DNA of 64,000 nucleotides. It comes from Streptomyces violaceusniger Tu 4113 (GTDB taxonomy: Bacteria; Actinomycetota; Actinomycetes; Streptomycetales; Streptomycetaceae). A program made the translations under genes and the position numbers. Below the pieces are notes generated by a model that saw only the letters and a program-made list of their open reading frames with translations, was not told the origin of the DNA and did not search any database. The stretch is taken from positions 8,866,001-8,930,000 of the forward strand of contig NC_015957.1 in the NCBI RefSeq assembly GCF_000147815.2, written 5' to 3'. Positions 56,086 to 64,000 of the stretch are shown here, in pieces; position 1 is the first letter of the stretch; every line of letters starts with the position of its first letter.

Positions 56086-56618
56086 TGGACCTCACGCCGT
56101 ATGTCGACAACCTCCGCCGCGAACTCGCGGTGGCCGCCGAAGCCGGCGGCGAAGAAGCCCGCGAGCTGGCCGACCGGCTCACCGCTCCCCTGGAGTCGGC
56201 GACCCGGCTGACGATGCTCAATGTGCTCTCCGCCGCGATGGACGAGATCACCCGTGAACTCGCCCCCGGCTCGGTCGACGTACGGCTACGCGGGCTCGAC
56301 CCCGACTTCGTGGTGACACGGCCGGCAGGCGGCGAGGCGTACGAGGACAAGAGCGGACCCGCCGAGCCGCTCAAGGCACCGGCCCCGGTACCCGCCGACG
56401 GCGACGACGGCGGCGGCACCGCCCGCGTCAATCTGCGCCTGCCCGCCCACCTCAAGGCGCGCGCCGAGGAGGCCGCGAACCGCGAGGGCCTGTCGGTCAA
56501 CGCATGGCTGGTACGAGCCGTGTCGGCCGCGGTCGACGGCGGCGCCCCGTCACGTACGACGGAGCAGCCGCGCACCACCCGCACCGTCGGACAGAGCTTC
56601 ACGGGCTGGGTGCGCTGA
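56085..56618 (+). CDS. HicB-like / Arc-type ribbon-helix-helix protein
   Basis: This encodes 177 residues from ATG 56085. The N-terminal half is an alpha-beta HicB-like region (V-D-N-L-R-R-E-L-A-V-A-A-E-A-G), and the C-terminal R-V-N-L-R-L-P-A-H-L-K-A-R-A-E-E-A-A-N-R is the beta strand and first helix of an RHH DNA-binding domain, continued by S-V-N-A-W-L-V-R-A-V. It likely represses its own operon through the octamers. No HicA toxin is adjacent, so a toxin-antitoxin label would be wrong. Confidence 0.85.
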   Translation: MDLTPYVDNLRRELAVAAEAGGEEARELADRLTAPLESATRLTMLNVLSAAMDEITRELAPGSVDVRLRGLDPDFVVTRPAGGEAYEDKSGPAEPLKAPAPVPADGDDGGGTARVNLRLPAHLKARAEEAANREGLSVNAWLVRAVSAAVDGGAPSRTTEQPRTTRTVGQSFTGWVR

Positions 56619-56713
56619 CCGCGCCCCGGCTACGCCACCTCACCCACCCCACCTCACCCACACCACGTCCCACCAGCAGGGACGCCACGACGACCCAAGA
56701 GGACGGGACAGCC

Positions 56714-57571
56714 ATGCCTTCTTTCGACGCTCCTTTCGACACTCCCGAACCGATCTCGGTCACCGCCCACGTGGAGGCCGGATCCATCCGGTTCATCGCC
56801 GCCGACCGGCTCGACACCCTCGTCGACGTGCGGCCCCGCGACCCGAAGAAGGACCAGGACGTACGGGCGGCCGATCAGTCCGAAGTGCGGTACGCGAGTG
56901 GCCTGTTGACCATCAGGACGCCCAAGCAGCGCTATCTCATCGGGCGCACCGGCACCGTCGATGTGACGGTCGAACTGCCCACCGGCTCGCAGGTGGAGAT
57001 GACCGGCGCCTGGGCCCAGGTGCACGGCGAGGGGCGGCTCGGCGAGGTCCGGGTGAAGACCTCGTCGGGCGATGTGCGCCTCGACACCACCGGGCCGCTG
57101 CACCTGATCGCGTCCCACGGCACCATCACCGTGGACCGCGTCGAGGGGCCCGCCGAGATCACCACGAGCTCCGGCAGCCTGCGCGTCGGTGCCATCGACG
57201 GCGCGGCCGTCCTGAAGAACTCCCACGGCACCACGACCGTCGGCGACGCCCTGGGCGATCTGCGGGTGAGCGGCGCCAACGGCGACATCTTCATCGAGCA
57301 CGCCGAGGGCTCGGTCACCGCCACCACCGCCCACGGCGCCGTCCGTCTCGACGAAGTCGCGCGCGGCACGGTCCAGTTGGAGACCTCCTACGGCGCCATC
57401 GATGTCGGCATCCGCGAGGGCACGGCCGCCTGGCTCGACGTCAGCTCGAGCGCCGGACAGGTGATCAACGCGCTCACCGCGTCCGAGAGCCCGGACAAGT
57501 CCGAGGACACCGCCGAGGTCAGGGCCCGTACCCGCTTCGGCAACATCAACATCCGCCGCGCCCGGGCCTGA
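56714..57571 (+). CDS. DUF4097 beta-solenoid protein
   Basis: This encodes 285 residues from ATG 56714. It has repeating short strands such as V-K-T-S-S-G-D-V-R-L, I-T-T-S-S-G-S-L-R-V and V-T-A-T-T-A-H-G-A-V-R-L, the DUF4097 solenoid seen in many actinobacteria. There is no signal peptide. It lies between the RHH regulator and the ABC genes and is probably cotranscribed with them. Confidence 0.88.
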   Translation: MPSFDAPFDTPEPISVTAHVEAGSIRFIAADRLDTLVDVRPRDPKKDQDVRAADQSEVRYASGLLTIRTPKQRYLIGRTGTVDVTVELPTGSQVEMTGAWAQVHGEGRLGEVRVKTSSGDVRLDTTGPLHLIASHGTITVDRVEGPAEITTSSGSLRVGAIDGAAVLKNSHGTTTVGDALGDLRVSGANGDIFIEHAEGSVTATTAHGAVRLDEVARGTVQLETSYGAIDVGIREGTAAWLDVSSSAGQVINALTASESPDKSEDTAEVRARTRFGNINIRRARA

Positions 57572-57637
57572 TCCGCTCCATCTCCCGGTAACCAAGATCA
57601 CTTCACCGCTCACCACGCCTTCGAAGGGGAGGGCCCC

Positions 57638-58639
57638 GTGCCTTCATCTGTCATGCCCACGTCCAGGCACGGCGGCCAGCAGCCGCCTGCCGTCTCCACC
57701 GCAGATCTGCGCAAGTCGTACGGCGACAAGACCGTCCTCGACGGCATCGATCTGCGCATCCCGTCCGGCTCCGTGTTCGCGCTGCTCGGGCCGAACGGCG
57801 CCGGAAAGACCACCACCGTGCGGATCCTGTCCACGCTGATCGCGGCCGACGGCGGCCAGGCCCAGGTCGCGGGCCACGACGTCGCCACCTCACCGGAAGG
57901 GGTGCGCGCCGCGATCGGCGTCACCGGGCAGTTCGCCGCACTCGACGACCTGCTCACCGCCGAGGAGAACGTGCTCCTCATGGCCGACCTGCTGCGCCTC
58001 GGCAAGCGCGAAGGACGCAGGCGGGCCAAGGAACTGCTGGAGCGGTTCGACATCGCGGACGTCGCGCACAAGCGCGCCGCGTTCTTCTCCGGCGGTATGC
58101 GGCGCCGGCTCGACCTCGCCATGACGCTGGTCGGCGACCCGCAGGTGATCTTCCTCGACGAGCCGACGACCGGGCTGGACCCGCGCAGCCGCCGCACCAT
58201 GTGGGAGACCGTGCGCTCACTGGTCGCCAGTGGTGTCACCGTCTTCCTCACCACCCAATACCTGGAAGAGGCCGACCAGTTGGCCGACCGGATCGCCGTG
58301 CTCGACGGCGGCCGGATCGTCGCCGAGGGCACCGCCGACGAGCTCAAGGCGCAGATCCCCGGCAGCCATGTACGCCTGCGGTTCACCGACCCCGACGAGT
58401 ACGAGCGCGCGGCCGCCGCCTTCCCCGACGCAGCCCGGGACGATGAGCAGCTCGCCCTGCGCGTCGCGGGCAACGGCGATCTCGACTCGCTGCGCGCCCT
58501 GTTCGACCGGCTCGACGCCGCCCGTATCCGCGCCGTCGACTTCTCCGTGCACACCCCCGACCTCGACGACGTGTTCCTCGCCCTGACCGGCGACGGCAGC
58601 ACCAACACCGCGCGCCACGTGAAGGAGACCCTGCGATGA
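57638..58639 (+). CDS. DrrA-like ABC transporter ATP-binding protein
   Basis: This encodes 333 residues from GTG 57638. Walker A is G-P-N-G-A-G-K-T-T-T, the signature is F-S-G-G-M-R-R-R-L, Walker B is V-I-F-L-D-E-P-T-T-G-L-D. A C-terminal DUF4162 extension is present. These proteins power daunorubicin-resistance-type exporters. It overlaps the permease start by ATGA. Confidence 0.95.
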   Translation: MPSSVMPTSRHGGQQPPAVSTADLRKSYGDKTVLDGIDLRIPSGSVFALLGPNGAGKTTTVRILSTLIAADGGQAQVAGHDVATSPEGVRAAIGVTGQFAALDDLLTAEENVLLMADLLRLGKREGRRRAKELLERFDIADVAHKRAAFFSGGMRRRLDLAMTLVGDPQVIFLDEPTTGLDPRSRRTMWETVRSLVASGVTVFLTTQYLEEADQLADRIAVLDGGRIVAEGTADELKAQIPGSHVRLRFTDPDEYERAAAAFPDAARDDEQLALRVAGNGDLDSLRALFDRLDAARIRAVDFSVHTPDLDDVFLALTGDGSTNTARHVKETLR

Positions 58640-59418
58640 GCACGCTCACCTACGCCGTGCACGACTCGATGACGATGCTGCGGCGCAATATCAAGCACGC
58701 GCTGCGCTATCCAGGCGTCTCGCTGGGCGCCTCCATGATGCCCATCATGATGCTGCTGCTGTTCGTGTACGCCTTCGGCGACTCGATCGGCGCCGGCATA
58801 GGCGGCGGCCGGGACGCGTATCTGAACTATCTGACGCCCGGCATCATCATCATGGGGGTGGCTTCCGGCTCGATGTCGACCTCGGTCGCGGTCTGCACCG
58901 ACATGACCGAGGGCATCATCAACCGCTTCCGCACCATGAACATCACGCGCTCGTCGTTCATGACGGGCCATGTCGTCGGCAGCGTCCTCACGACGATGGT
59001 GAGCCTGGTCCTGGTGGTGGGCGTCGCCCTCGCCATCGGCTTCCGGCCGAACGCCAACCCGCTGGAGTGGCTGGCCGTCGCCGGTCTCCTCACAGCCATC
59101 GCGTTCGCCGTGACGTGGCTGTCGTGCGCGCTCGGCCTGATCTCCAAGACGGTGGAGTCCGCGAGCAACAAGCCGCTGCTGGTCCAGTTCCTGCCGTTTC
59201 TCGGCTCGGCGTTCGTACCGGCCGAGTCGATGTCCCCGGGCCTGCGCTGGTTCGCCGAGTACCAGCCGTTCACACCGATGACCGAGACACTGCGCGGTCT
59301 GCTCTCCGGCTCGGAGATCGGCAACGACGGCTGGATCTCGCTCGCCTGGTGCGCCGGTATCGCCCTGGTCGGCTACGTCTGGTCGCGCTCGCTCTTCAAC
59401 AGCAACACCACGCGCTGA
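58636..59418 (+). CDS. DrrB-like ABC-2 permease
   Basis: This encodes 260 residues with six membrane helices. A-L-R-Y-P-G-V-S-L-G precedes helix 1; helices follow at about 30-48, 65-85, 110-135, 140-165, 178-195 and 230-250, and the ABC-2 signature region F-L-P-F-L-G-S-A-F-V-P is present. It forms the membrane part of the DrrA-type exporter. The substrate is unknown. Confidence 0.94.
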   Translation: MSTLTYAVHDSMTMLRRNIKHALRYPGVSLGASMMPIMMLLLFVYAFGDSIGAGIGGGRDAYLNYLTPGIIIMGVASGSMSTSVAVCTDMTEGIINRFRTMNITRSSFMTGHVVGSVLTTMVSLVLVVGVALAIGFRPNANPLEWLAVAGLLTAIAFAVTWLSCALGLISKTVESASNKPLLVQFLPFLGSAFVPAESMSPGLRWFAEYQPFTPMTETLRGLLSGSEIGNDGWISLAWCAGIALVGYVWSRSLFNSNTTR

Positions 59419-59426
59419 ACACCGGA

Positions 59427-59485
59427 ACACACCCGGGCGGGGGGCCCACTCACCGGCAGAGCGTGAGCACCCCGCCCGGGTGTGT
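59427..59485. terminator. bidirectional terminator between the ABC operon and comEC
   Basis: Perfect 16-bp arms (ACACACCCGGGCGGGG at 59427-59442 and complement at 59470-59485), with an inner CTCAC/GTGAG stem. It serves the convergent permease and comEC genes. Confidence 0.85.
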
Positions 59486-59491
59486 CCGCGC

Positions 59492-62296
59492 TCAGGGCCC
59501 ACCGTGGCCTCCGAGCACCGCGCGCAGCCCCGGGTCTCGCAGCACCGCGATCGGCCCGTCGGTGTCGGTCCGCAACACGGCGGCTCCCTGGCCGCGCAGG
59601 GCGGCGATGGTGCGGGGCGACGGATGGCCGTAGGGGTTGTCCGCGCCACAGGAGATCAGGGCGAGGCGGGGTCTGAGGCGGCGGAGCAGGTGCGGGTCCT
59701 GGTAGGCCGAGCCGTGGTGGGCCACCTTGAGGACATCGACCTCGGGGAGGGTGGGGTGCGCCGTCTGCAGGGCCTGCTGGGCCGGGGGCTCCAGGTCGCC
59801 GAGGAGGAGCAGGGTCAGGCCCGCCGTGCGGACGAGGAGGGTGACGCTCGCGTCGTTCGGCCCCTCGGCCCCGGCCGGGGCGGGCGGGGGCGCAGGCCAC
59901 AGGACCTCCCAGGCCAGCGGGCCGAAGCGCCGCCGCTCCCCCGGCACCGCCGCGACGACCGGGACATGCGCCGACCGGGCCCTGCGCCGTACGAACTCGG
60001 CCTGGCCGGGCGGCTCTTCCAGACCGGTCGTCTCGATGGCGCCGACCGCGCGCCCGCGTAACGCACCGGTCAGCCCGGCCACATGGTCGGCGTGGAAGTG
60101 GGTCAGGACCATCAGCGGAATCCGGACGACGCCCAGCGAGCGCAGACAGCGGTCGACGGCCCGCGGCTCGGGCCCGGTGTCCACGACGACGGCCGTACCG
60201 GGCCCCGCGGCCAGGACGAGGGCGTCGCCCTGGCCGACATCACACGCCACCATCCGCCAACCGGGCGGTGGCCAGCCGGTGATGATCCGGGCCAGGGGTA
60301 CCGGGCGTACGACGGCCAGCAGCACCAGCAGGGCGCACACGGCGCACAGCAGGCGGTGGCGCAGCAGTCGACGGCCGACGAGGACCACGGCCAAGGTGAC
60401 GACGGCCAGCAGCAGCGCGCCGGTCCAGCCGTCCGGCCAGCCCGCCTCGGCCCCGGGCAGCGCCGCACCGGTGCGGGCCACCTGAGCGATCCACCCGGCG
60501 GGCCAGCCCGCCGGCCAGGCGATCCACGCGGCGACCGGCGGCGCGACAGCGGCCACCGCGAGTGCGGCGAACCCGAGGACGGTGGCGGGGGCTACCGCCA
60601 CCTCCGCGATGAGATTGCAGGGAATCGCCACCAGGCTCACCCGCGCGGCCATCGCCACCACGACCGGTGCGCAGACCGCCTGGGCCGCGGCGGCGGCCGC
60701 CAGCGCCTCGGCGAGCCGGGGCGGTACACCACGGCGCCGCAGGGCCGCGCTCCATCCCGGTGCGATGGTGAGCAGGGCGCCGGTGGCCAGCGCGGAGAGC
60801 AGAAAGCCGTAGCTCCGGGCCAGCCAGGGGTCGTAGAGCACCAGCGCGAGGACGGCGGCGGCCAGGGCCGGGAGCAGGGAGCGGCGGCGGCCGGTGCCGA
60901 GGGCGAGCAGCGTGATCAGCCCGCAGGCGGCGGCGCGCAGCACACTGGGCTCGGGTCTGCAGACGATGACGAAGGCGAGCGTGAGCCCGCCGCCGAGGAG
61001 GGCGGTCGTTCGCAGCCGGATGCCGAGCGCGCCCGCGAGACCGCGCCGCTCGGCCCGCCCGGCCAGCCGCGGCGGACCCGTGAGCAGGGCGAGCACCAGC
61101 GTGAGATTGCTCCCGGAGACGGCCATGAGGTGGAGCATGTCCGTGGCCCGGAACGCCTCGTCCAGTTCGGGCGGCACCCGTGAGGTGTCCCCCACGACCA
61201 GCGCCGGAAGCAACGCCCGCGCGTCCGGGGAGAGTCCGTCGGTCGCGGTGCGCAGCCCGGCGCGCAGCCGCCCGGCCAGCCGCTGGACCGCGCTGGGCGG
61301 ACCCGTGACCCGCGGGGGTCCGCCGCCGTTCACGCGCACCACGGCCGCTATACGGTCCCCGTCGCGCAGGGGCGGCGCCAGGCGGCCGTGGACACGCAGC
61401 CGGGTGGACGGCAGCAGCCCGAGCCAGGCCGCCCGCTCCTCACCGGCCCTCGGGTGGACCGTCACCAGGACGGGTGTGCGGGTGGTGGTCGTGGTGCCGT
61501 CCGAGCCGGTGACCCGGCCGGTCTCGGCCTCCAGGACCACGGACGCGGGCGCGAGCGCCGCGCCCCGCACGCGTGGCCGAGTGAGCCGTGGATCCCCCGT
61601 GACCGTCACCTCGGCGGTGGCCTCGGCGTACTCCCGGGCCAGCGCGGGCACCGGGCCACGGCGTACGTCCGCCCCGTGCAGCCCGGCGACCGCCCCCGCG
61701 GCGGCCCCGCACAACAGCACGGCCGCCACCGCCCCTGCCGTACGTCGCCCACGCCACACGACGGTGCGGGGCGGTGGCGAAGTGTCTTGCTGCCGCGTCA
61801 CGTTGTGGCCTTCGCCGGTGCCCGGACGCCTGCCGGCCCCGAGTGCGGCATCAGGCGCGGCATTGGGCACGGCACCGGGCGACCGACCGGCCGTCGACGG
61901 CGGTGCCTTCCGCTCCGGCCGGCGAGGCTCGGCGCCGCGTGGTCGCGACGGGGTGGGTTCGAGCGCCCGTCGGCCGTCCTGGAGCGGCACCGGCGAGAGC
62001 ATGTCCGGGCCGCGCCGGGGGCTCAGTGCGCCGCGTCGTTGTCCACCCGATGCCGCTGCTCGTCGGCGAGCCCGGACGAGCAGCGCTGCCGCCACGAGGG
62101 AGGCAACCGTGCAGGCGAGGGCCACCATGTGGGCCGGTGCGTCCAGGGCGAGCGCCGCCGCTGCCCAGGCGGCCAGGGCCGGGGGCACGAGGCGGAGGTC
62201 GGGTGGGCCCTCCTGGCGTGGCTGTGACGCACCGCGCGGGGACACGGCCGCCGCATGGACCGGGGCGCGGGTCCGCCGGGGCCTCGCGACCGTCAT
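59492..62296 (-). CDS. DNA internalisation protein ComEC/Rec2
   Basis: This encodes 934 residues. It has N-terminal membrane helices with a large DUF4131/OB-like outer segment (about 210-350), the ComEC competence core (helices about 370-650; M-A-V-S-G-S-N-L-T is diagnostic), and a C-terminal metallo-beta-lactamase domain with L-T-H-F-H-A-D-H. By family it forms the inner-membrane DNA channel and degrades the other strand. Its start overlaps the comEA stop. Function in Streptomyces transformation is not established. Confidence 0.94.
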   Translation of the reverse strand: MTVARPRRTRAPVHAAAVSPRGASQPRQEGPPDLRLVPPALAAWAAAALALDAPAHMVALACTVASLVAAALLVRARRRAAASGGQRRGALSPRRGPDMLSPVPLQDGRRALEPTPSRPRGAEPRRPERKAPPSTAGRSPGAVPNAAPDAALGAGRRPGTGEGHNVTRQQDTSPPPRTVVWRGRRTAGAVAAVLLCGAAAGAVAGLHGADVRRGPVPALAREYAEATAEVTVTGDPRLTRPRVRGAALAPASVVLEAETGRVTGSDGTTTTTRTPVLVTVHPRAGEERAAWLGLLPSTRLRVHGRLAPPLRDGDRIAAVVRVNGGGPPRVTGPPSAVQRLAGRLRAGLRTATDGLSPDARALLPALVVGDTSRVPPELDEAFRATDMLHLMAVSGSNLTLVLALLTGPPRLAGRAERRGLAGALGIRLRTTALLGGGLTLAFVIVCRPEPSVLRAAACGLITLLALGTGRRRSLLPALAAAVLALVLYDPWLARSYGFLLSALATGALLTIAPGWSAALRRRGVPPRLAEALAAAAAAQAVCAPVVVAMAARVSLVAIPCNLIAEVAVAPATVLGFAALAVAAVAPPVAAWIAWPAGWPAGWIAQVARTGAALPGAEAGWPDGWTGALLLAVVTLAVVLVGRRLLRHRLLCAVCALLVLLAVVRPVPLARIITGWPPPGWRMVACDVGQGDALVLAAGPGTAVVVDTGPEPRAVDRCLRSLGVVRIPLMVLTHFHADHVAGLTGALRGRAVGAIETTGLEEPPGQAEFVRRRARSAHVPVVAAVPGERRRFGPLAWEVLWPAPPPAPAGAEGPNDASVTLLVRTAGLTLLLLGDLEPPAQQALQTAHPTLPEVDVLKVAHHGSAYQDPHLLRRLRPRLALISCGADNPYGHPSPRTIAALRGQGAAVLRTDTDGPIAVLRDPGLRAVLGGHGGP

Positions 62297-63681
62297 GGCC
62301 GGACCAGCGGGCGCAGATCGGCGAACCGGCGCTCGCCGATGCCGTTCACCTCGCGGAGTTCATCGATGGAGCGGAAACCTCCGTGCTGGGTGCGGTAGTC
62401 GATGATGTGCCGGGCCAGGACGGGGCCGACTCCCGGGAGGGTGTCGAGCTGTTCGGCGGTCGCGGAGTTGAGGCTGACCGAGCCACCGGGCGCCCCGGGA
62501 CCGGCCGGTGAGTTCGCGCCGTTGGCCACGTTCGGGTCACTGGGTGCGTTCGGGCCGTTGGGTGCGTTCGGTGCGCCAGCGGCCGGATCTGCTGCCGCAC
62601 CCGCTGCGGGTGGTCCGCCCGCGGGGGCGCCGACGACGATCTGCTCCCCGTCCACCAGTGGCCGGGCTCGGTTCAGCCCGCTCAGGTCGGCGCCCGGTCG
62701 TACTCCACCCGCCGCTTCGAGGGCGTCGGCGACCCGCGCCCCGGGCGGCAGCTTCCGCAGCCCCGGACGGCGGACCTTGCCGGTCACATCCACCACGACC
62801 GTGCGACCGCCACCGGATGGGGTGAGCCGTCCCCTGGGCATCGAACCGGGTTCGGAGGGCGCGGCGCGCGGGGGCTCCGGATCCGGTGCGCGCACGGTCT
62901 GGGGACGGCCGGTCCAGAAGTGATACGCCGCGAAGGCCACCGCGGCGAGCAGGGCGACCGTCAGGGCGGCGACCGTTCTCAGCTCCATACCGCAGCGCAA
63001 CTGAAGCCAGACCGGCAGCCGCTCGCGCAGGGCGAGCCTTACCCGGTCGCGTCGGCGCAGCGGCCCGCCCCCGGGCGCGTCCTCGGACGCCTCCTCGGAT
63101 GGCCCTTCGCGCGCGTCCCGGGACGACCCCTTGCACGCGTCTCGGGGCAGCCCCTCGGGCTCGTCCCCGGGCGGCCCCTCGCGTACGTCCCGGGGCGGCC
63201 CCTCGGGCTCGTCCCTGGACGGCCCCTCTCGCGCGTCCCTAGGCAACTCCTCCCTCGCGTCTCCTAACCACCCCTCGCGCGCCTCTCGGGGCGGCTCCTC
63301 GGGCTCGTCCCCGAACAGCCCCTCGTTCCTTACCTCCCCGCTCCGTACCTCCTCCGCCTCCGCCTCCGCCTCCACAGCCGACGCTTCCCTGGCCAGGCCC
63401 CCCTCGTCCCGGGCCTTCGCAACGCCCCTCGGCCCATCCCGGCTGCCCAGGGCGATCGACCCGACCGCGATCGGGGGCGCCGACGGTGTAGAGAAGAGCG
63501 CTGCCACTCGGCTGGCGCGTGAGGGGGTGATGGGCTGGGTCTGGCGGTGGGTCCTGCGGCCGTGGCCTCCAGCGCCAGAGAGGCCGGTGCCGGACGGCGG
63601 GCGGGGGCGGCGGCCAGCCCCGCCGTCGCGATGACGGCCGCGCCCCGGACCCGTGGTTACTGTGCGTGATCGTGTCCTCAT
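62293..63681 (-). CDS. ComEA-like DNA-binding protein with acidic repeat head
   Basis: This encodes about 462 residues from ATG 63681 (start uncertain). The head (about 70-215) is low-complexity: repeats like R-D-A-R-E-G-P-S-R-D-E-P-E-G. Then one transmembrane helix (about 235-255), a SLBB domain (V-D-V-T-G-K-V-R-R-P-G-L), and the C-terminal HhH pair (L-N-S-A-T-A-E-Q-L-D-T-L-P-G-V-G) that binds double-stranded DNA. It is in an operon with comEC. The cytoplasmic acidic repeat is not usual for ComEA. Confidence 0.88.
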   Translation of the reverse strand: MRTRSRTVTTGPGRGRHRDGGAGRRPRPPSGTGLSGAGGHGRRTHRQTQPITPSRASRVAALFSTPSAPPIAVGSIALGSRDGPRGVAKARDEGGLAREASAVEAEAEAEEVRSGEVRNEGLFGDEPEEPPREAREGWLGDAREELPRDAREGPSRDEPEGPPRDVREGPPGDEPEGLPRDACKGSSRDAREGPSEEASEDAPGGGPLRRRDRVRLALRERLPVWLQLRCGMELRTVAALTVALLAAVAFAAYHFWTGRPQTVRAPDPEPPRAAPSEPGSMPRGRLTPSGGGRTVVVDVTGKVRRPGLRKLPPGARVADALEAAGGVRPGADLSGLNRARPLVDGEQIVVGAPAGGPPAAGAAADPAAGAPNAPNGPNAPSDPNVANGANSPAGPGAPGGSVSLNSATAEQLDTLPGVGPVLARHIIDYRTQHGGFRSIDELREVNGIGERRFADLRPLVRP

Positions 63682-63811
63682 GCACCCGACGGTAGGCACA
63701 AGCGGCCGATCGCGCCGATCCGCTTCAATTCCCGGGGATAACCCCCAGGTTGTGGATAACTCCGCCACCCCACCGAGTGAGGAGCGTTGCCGAAGTACCG
63801 CCCACCCTCCG

Positions 63812-64000
63812 CTATCGCGGAGAGACCACAGCTCCCAGCAGCCCCGGCCCGGTGTGGGCCCCGATCACCGCGCCCACCTCGCTCACATAGAGCTCCGCCA
63901 GCCCCGGCACCCGGTCCCGCAGCCGCTCCGCGAGCGCCGCCGCCCGTTCGCCCGCCGCCAGGTGCTGCACCGCGATGTCCACCGGGCTCCGGCCGGCCCG
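63812..64000 (-). CDS. DegV family protein, 3' end only
   Basis: The last 62 residues are visible and end in V-G-A-V-I-G-A-H-T-G-P-G-L-L-G-A-V-V-S-P-R. H-T-G-P-G is the fatty-acid-phosphate region of DegV/FakB fold proteins. Its 5' part is outside the window. Confidence 0.88.
   Translation of the reverse strand, partial: RAGRSPVDIAVQHLAAGERAAALAERLRDRVPGLAELYVSEVGAVIGAHTGPGLLGAVVSPR

Noticed and set aside
56085..56618. HicB antitoxin of a HicAB system
   Set aside because: No HicA-sized gene lies on either side; the neighbours are DUF4097 and an ABC transporter.

Overview
The window is high-GC actinobacterial chromosome with strong G/C bias at third codon positions, GTG/TTG starts, ATGA/GTGA overlaps and typical Streptomyces families. 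The gene order leuA, protealysin-like protease, era, corC, ybeY, phoH, rnz, rsmE, dnaJ, hrcA, hemW, spoIIE-type phosphatase, fadD, lepA, rpsT, holA, comEC, comEA, degV is the conserved Streptomyces housekeeping block. No tRNA, rRNA, CRISPR array, prophage or biosynthetic cluster is visible. The species cannot be fixed from the sequence.

Layout. Positions 1-18.8 kb are variable: a DUF6879-like pair, gene remnants (methyltransferase tail, YegP/DUF1508 piece, NACHT N-terminus), a secreted sugar dehydrogenase fused to carbohydrate-binding, FnIII and PEBP domains, a MarR/amidohydrolase divergon, an AhpD-like protein, a subtilase with a small partner, a Clp-N/HTH pair with two operators, a DesK/NarL two-component system and an MMPL exporter. 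Positions 18.8-52.4 kb are the conserved block: leuA with a leucine leader peptide, a protealysin/emfourin pair, era, ybeY-corC, phoH, RNase Z, RsmE, CIRCE-controlled hrcA-dnaJ, HemW, a large SpoIIE phosphatase, long-chain acyl-CoA synthetase, LepA, S20 and HolA. Two accessory pieces sit inside it: a 993-residue Ig-repeat protein (24.4-27.4 kb) and an IS5-family element placed on a stop codon (39.66-40.66 kb). Positions 52.5-59.4 kb look like an accessory insertion between holA and comEC: MOSC, YdjC deacetylase, a truncated DJ-1 gene, two acetyltransferases, and an RHH regulator-DUF4097-ABC transporter operon. The window closes with comEC-comEA and the end of a DegV gene.

The most unusual signal is at gene ends. 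The last 33 codons of era and the last 18 codons of dnaJ each occur a second time just past the stop codon, in the same orientation, and all nine differences between copies are synonymous. This looks like scars of recombination or integration that replaced a gene's 3' end and left the older end behind. Several other stop codons are hugged by tandem repeats with 15, 24 or 27 bp units. Well-supported regulatory sites are a CIRCE element before hrcA, twin 18-bp palindromes before the HTH/Clp-N pair, an 11-bp-arm palindrome before the sugar dehydrogenase, a palindrome before fadD, and octamer arrays before the RHH gene.
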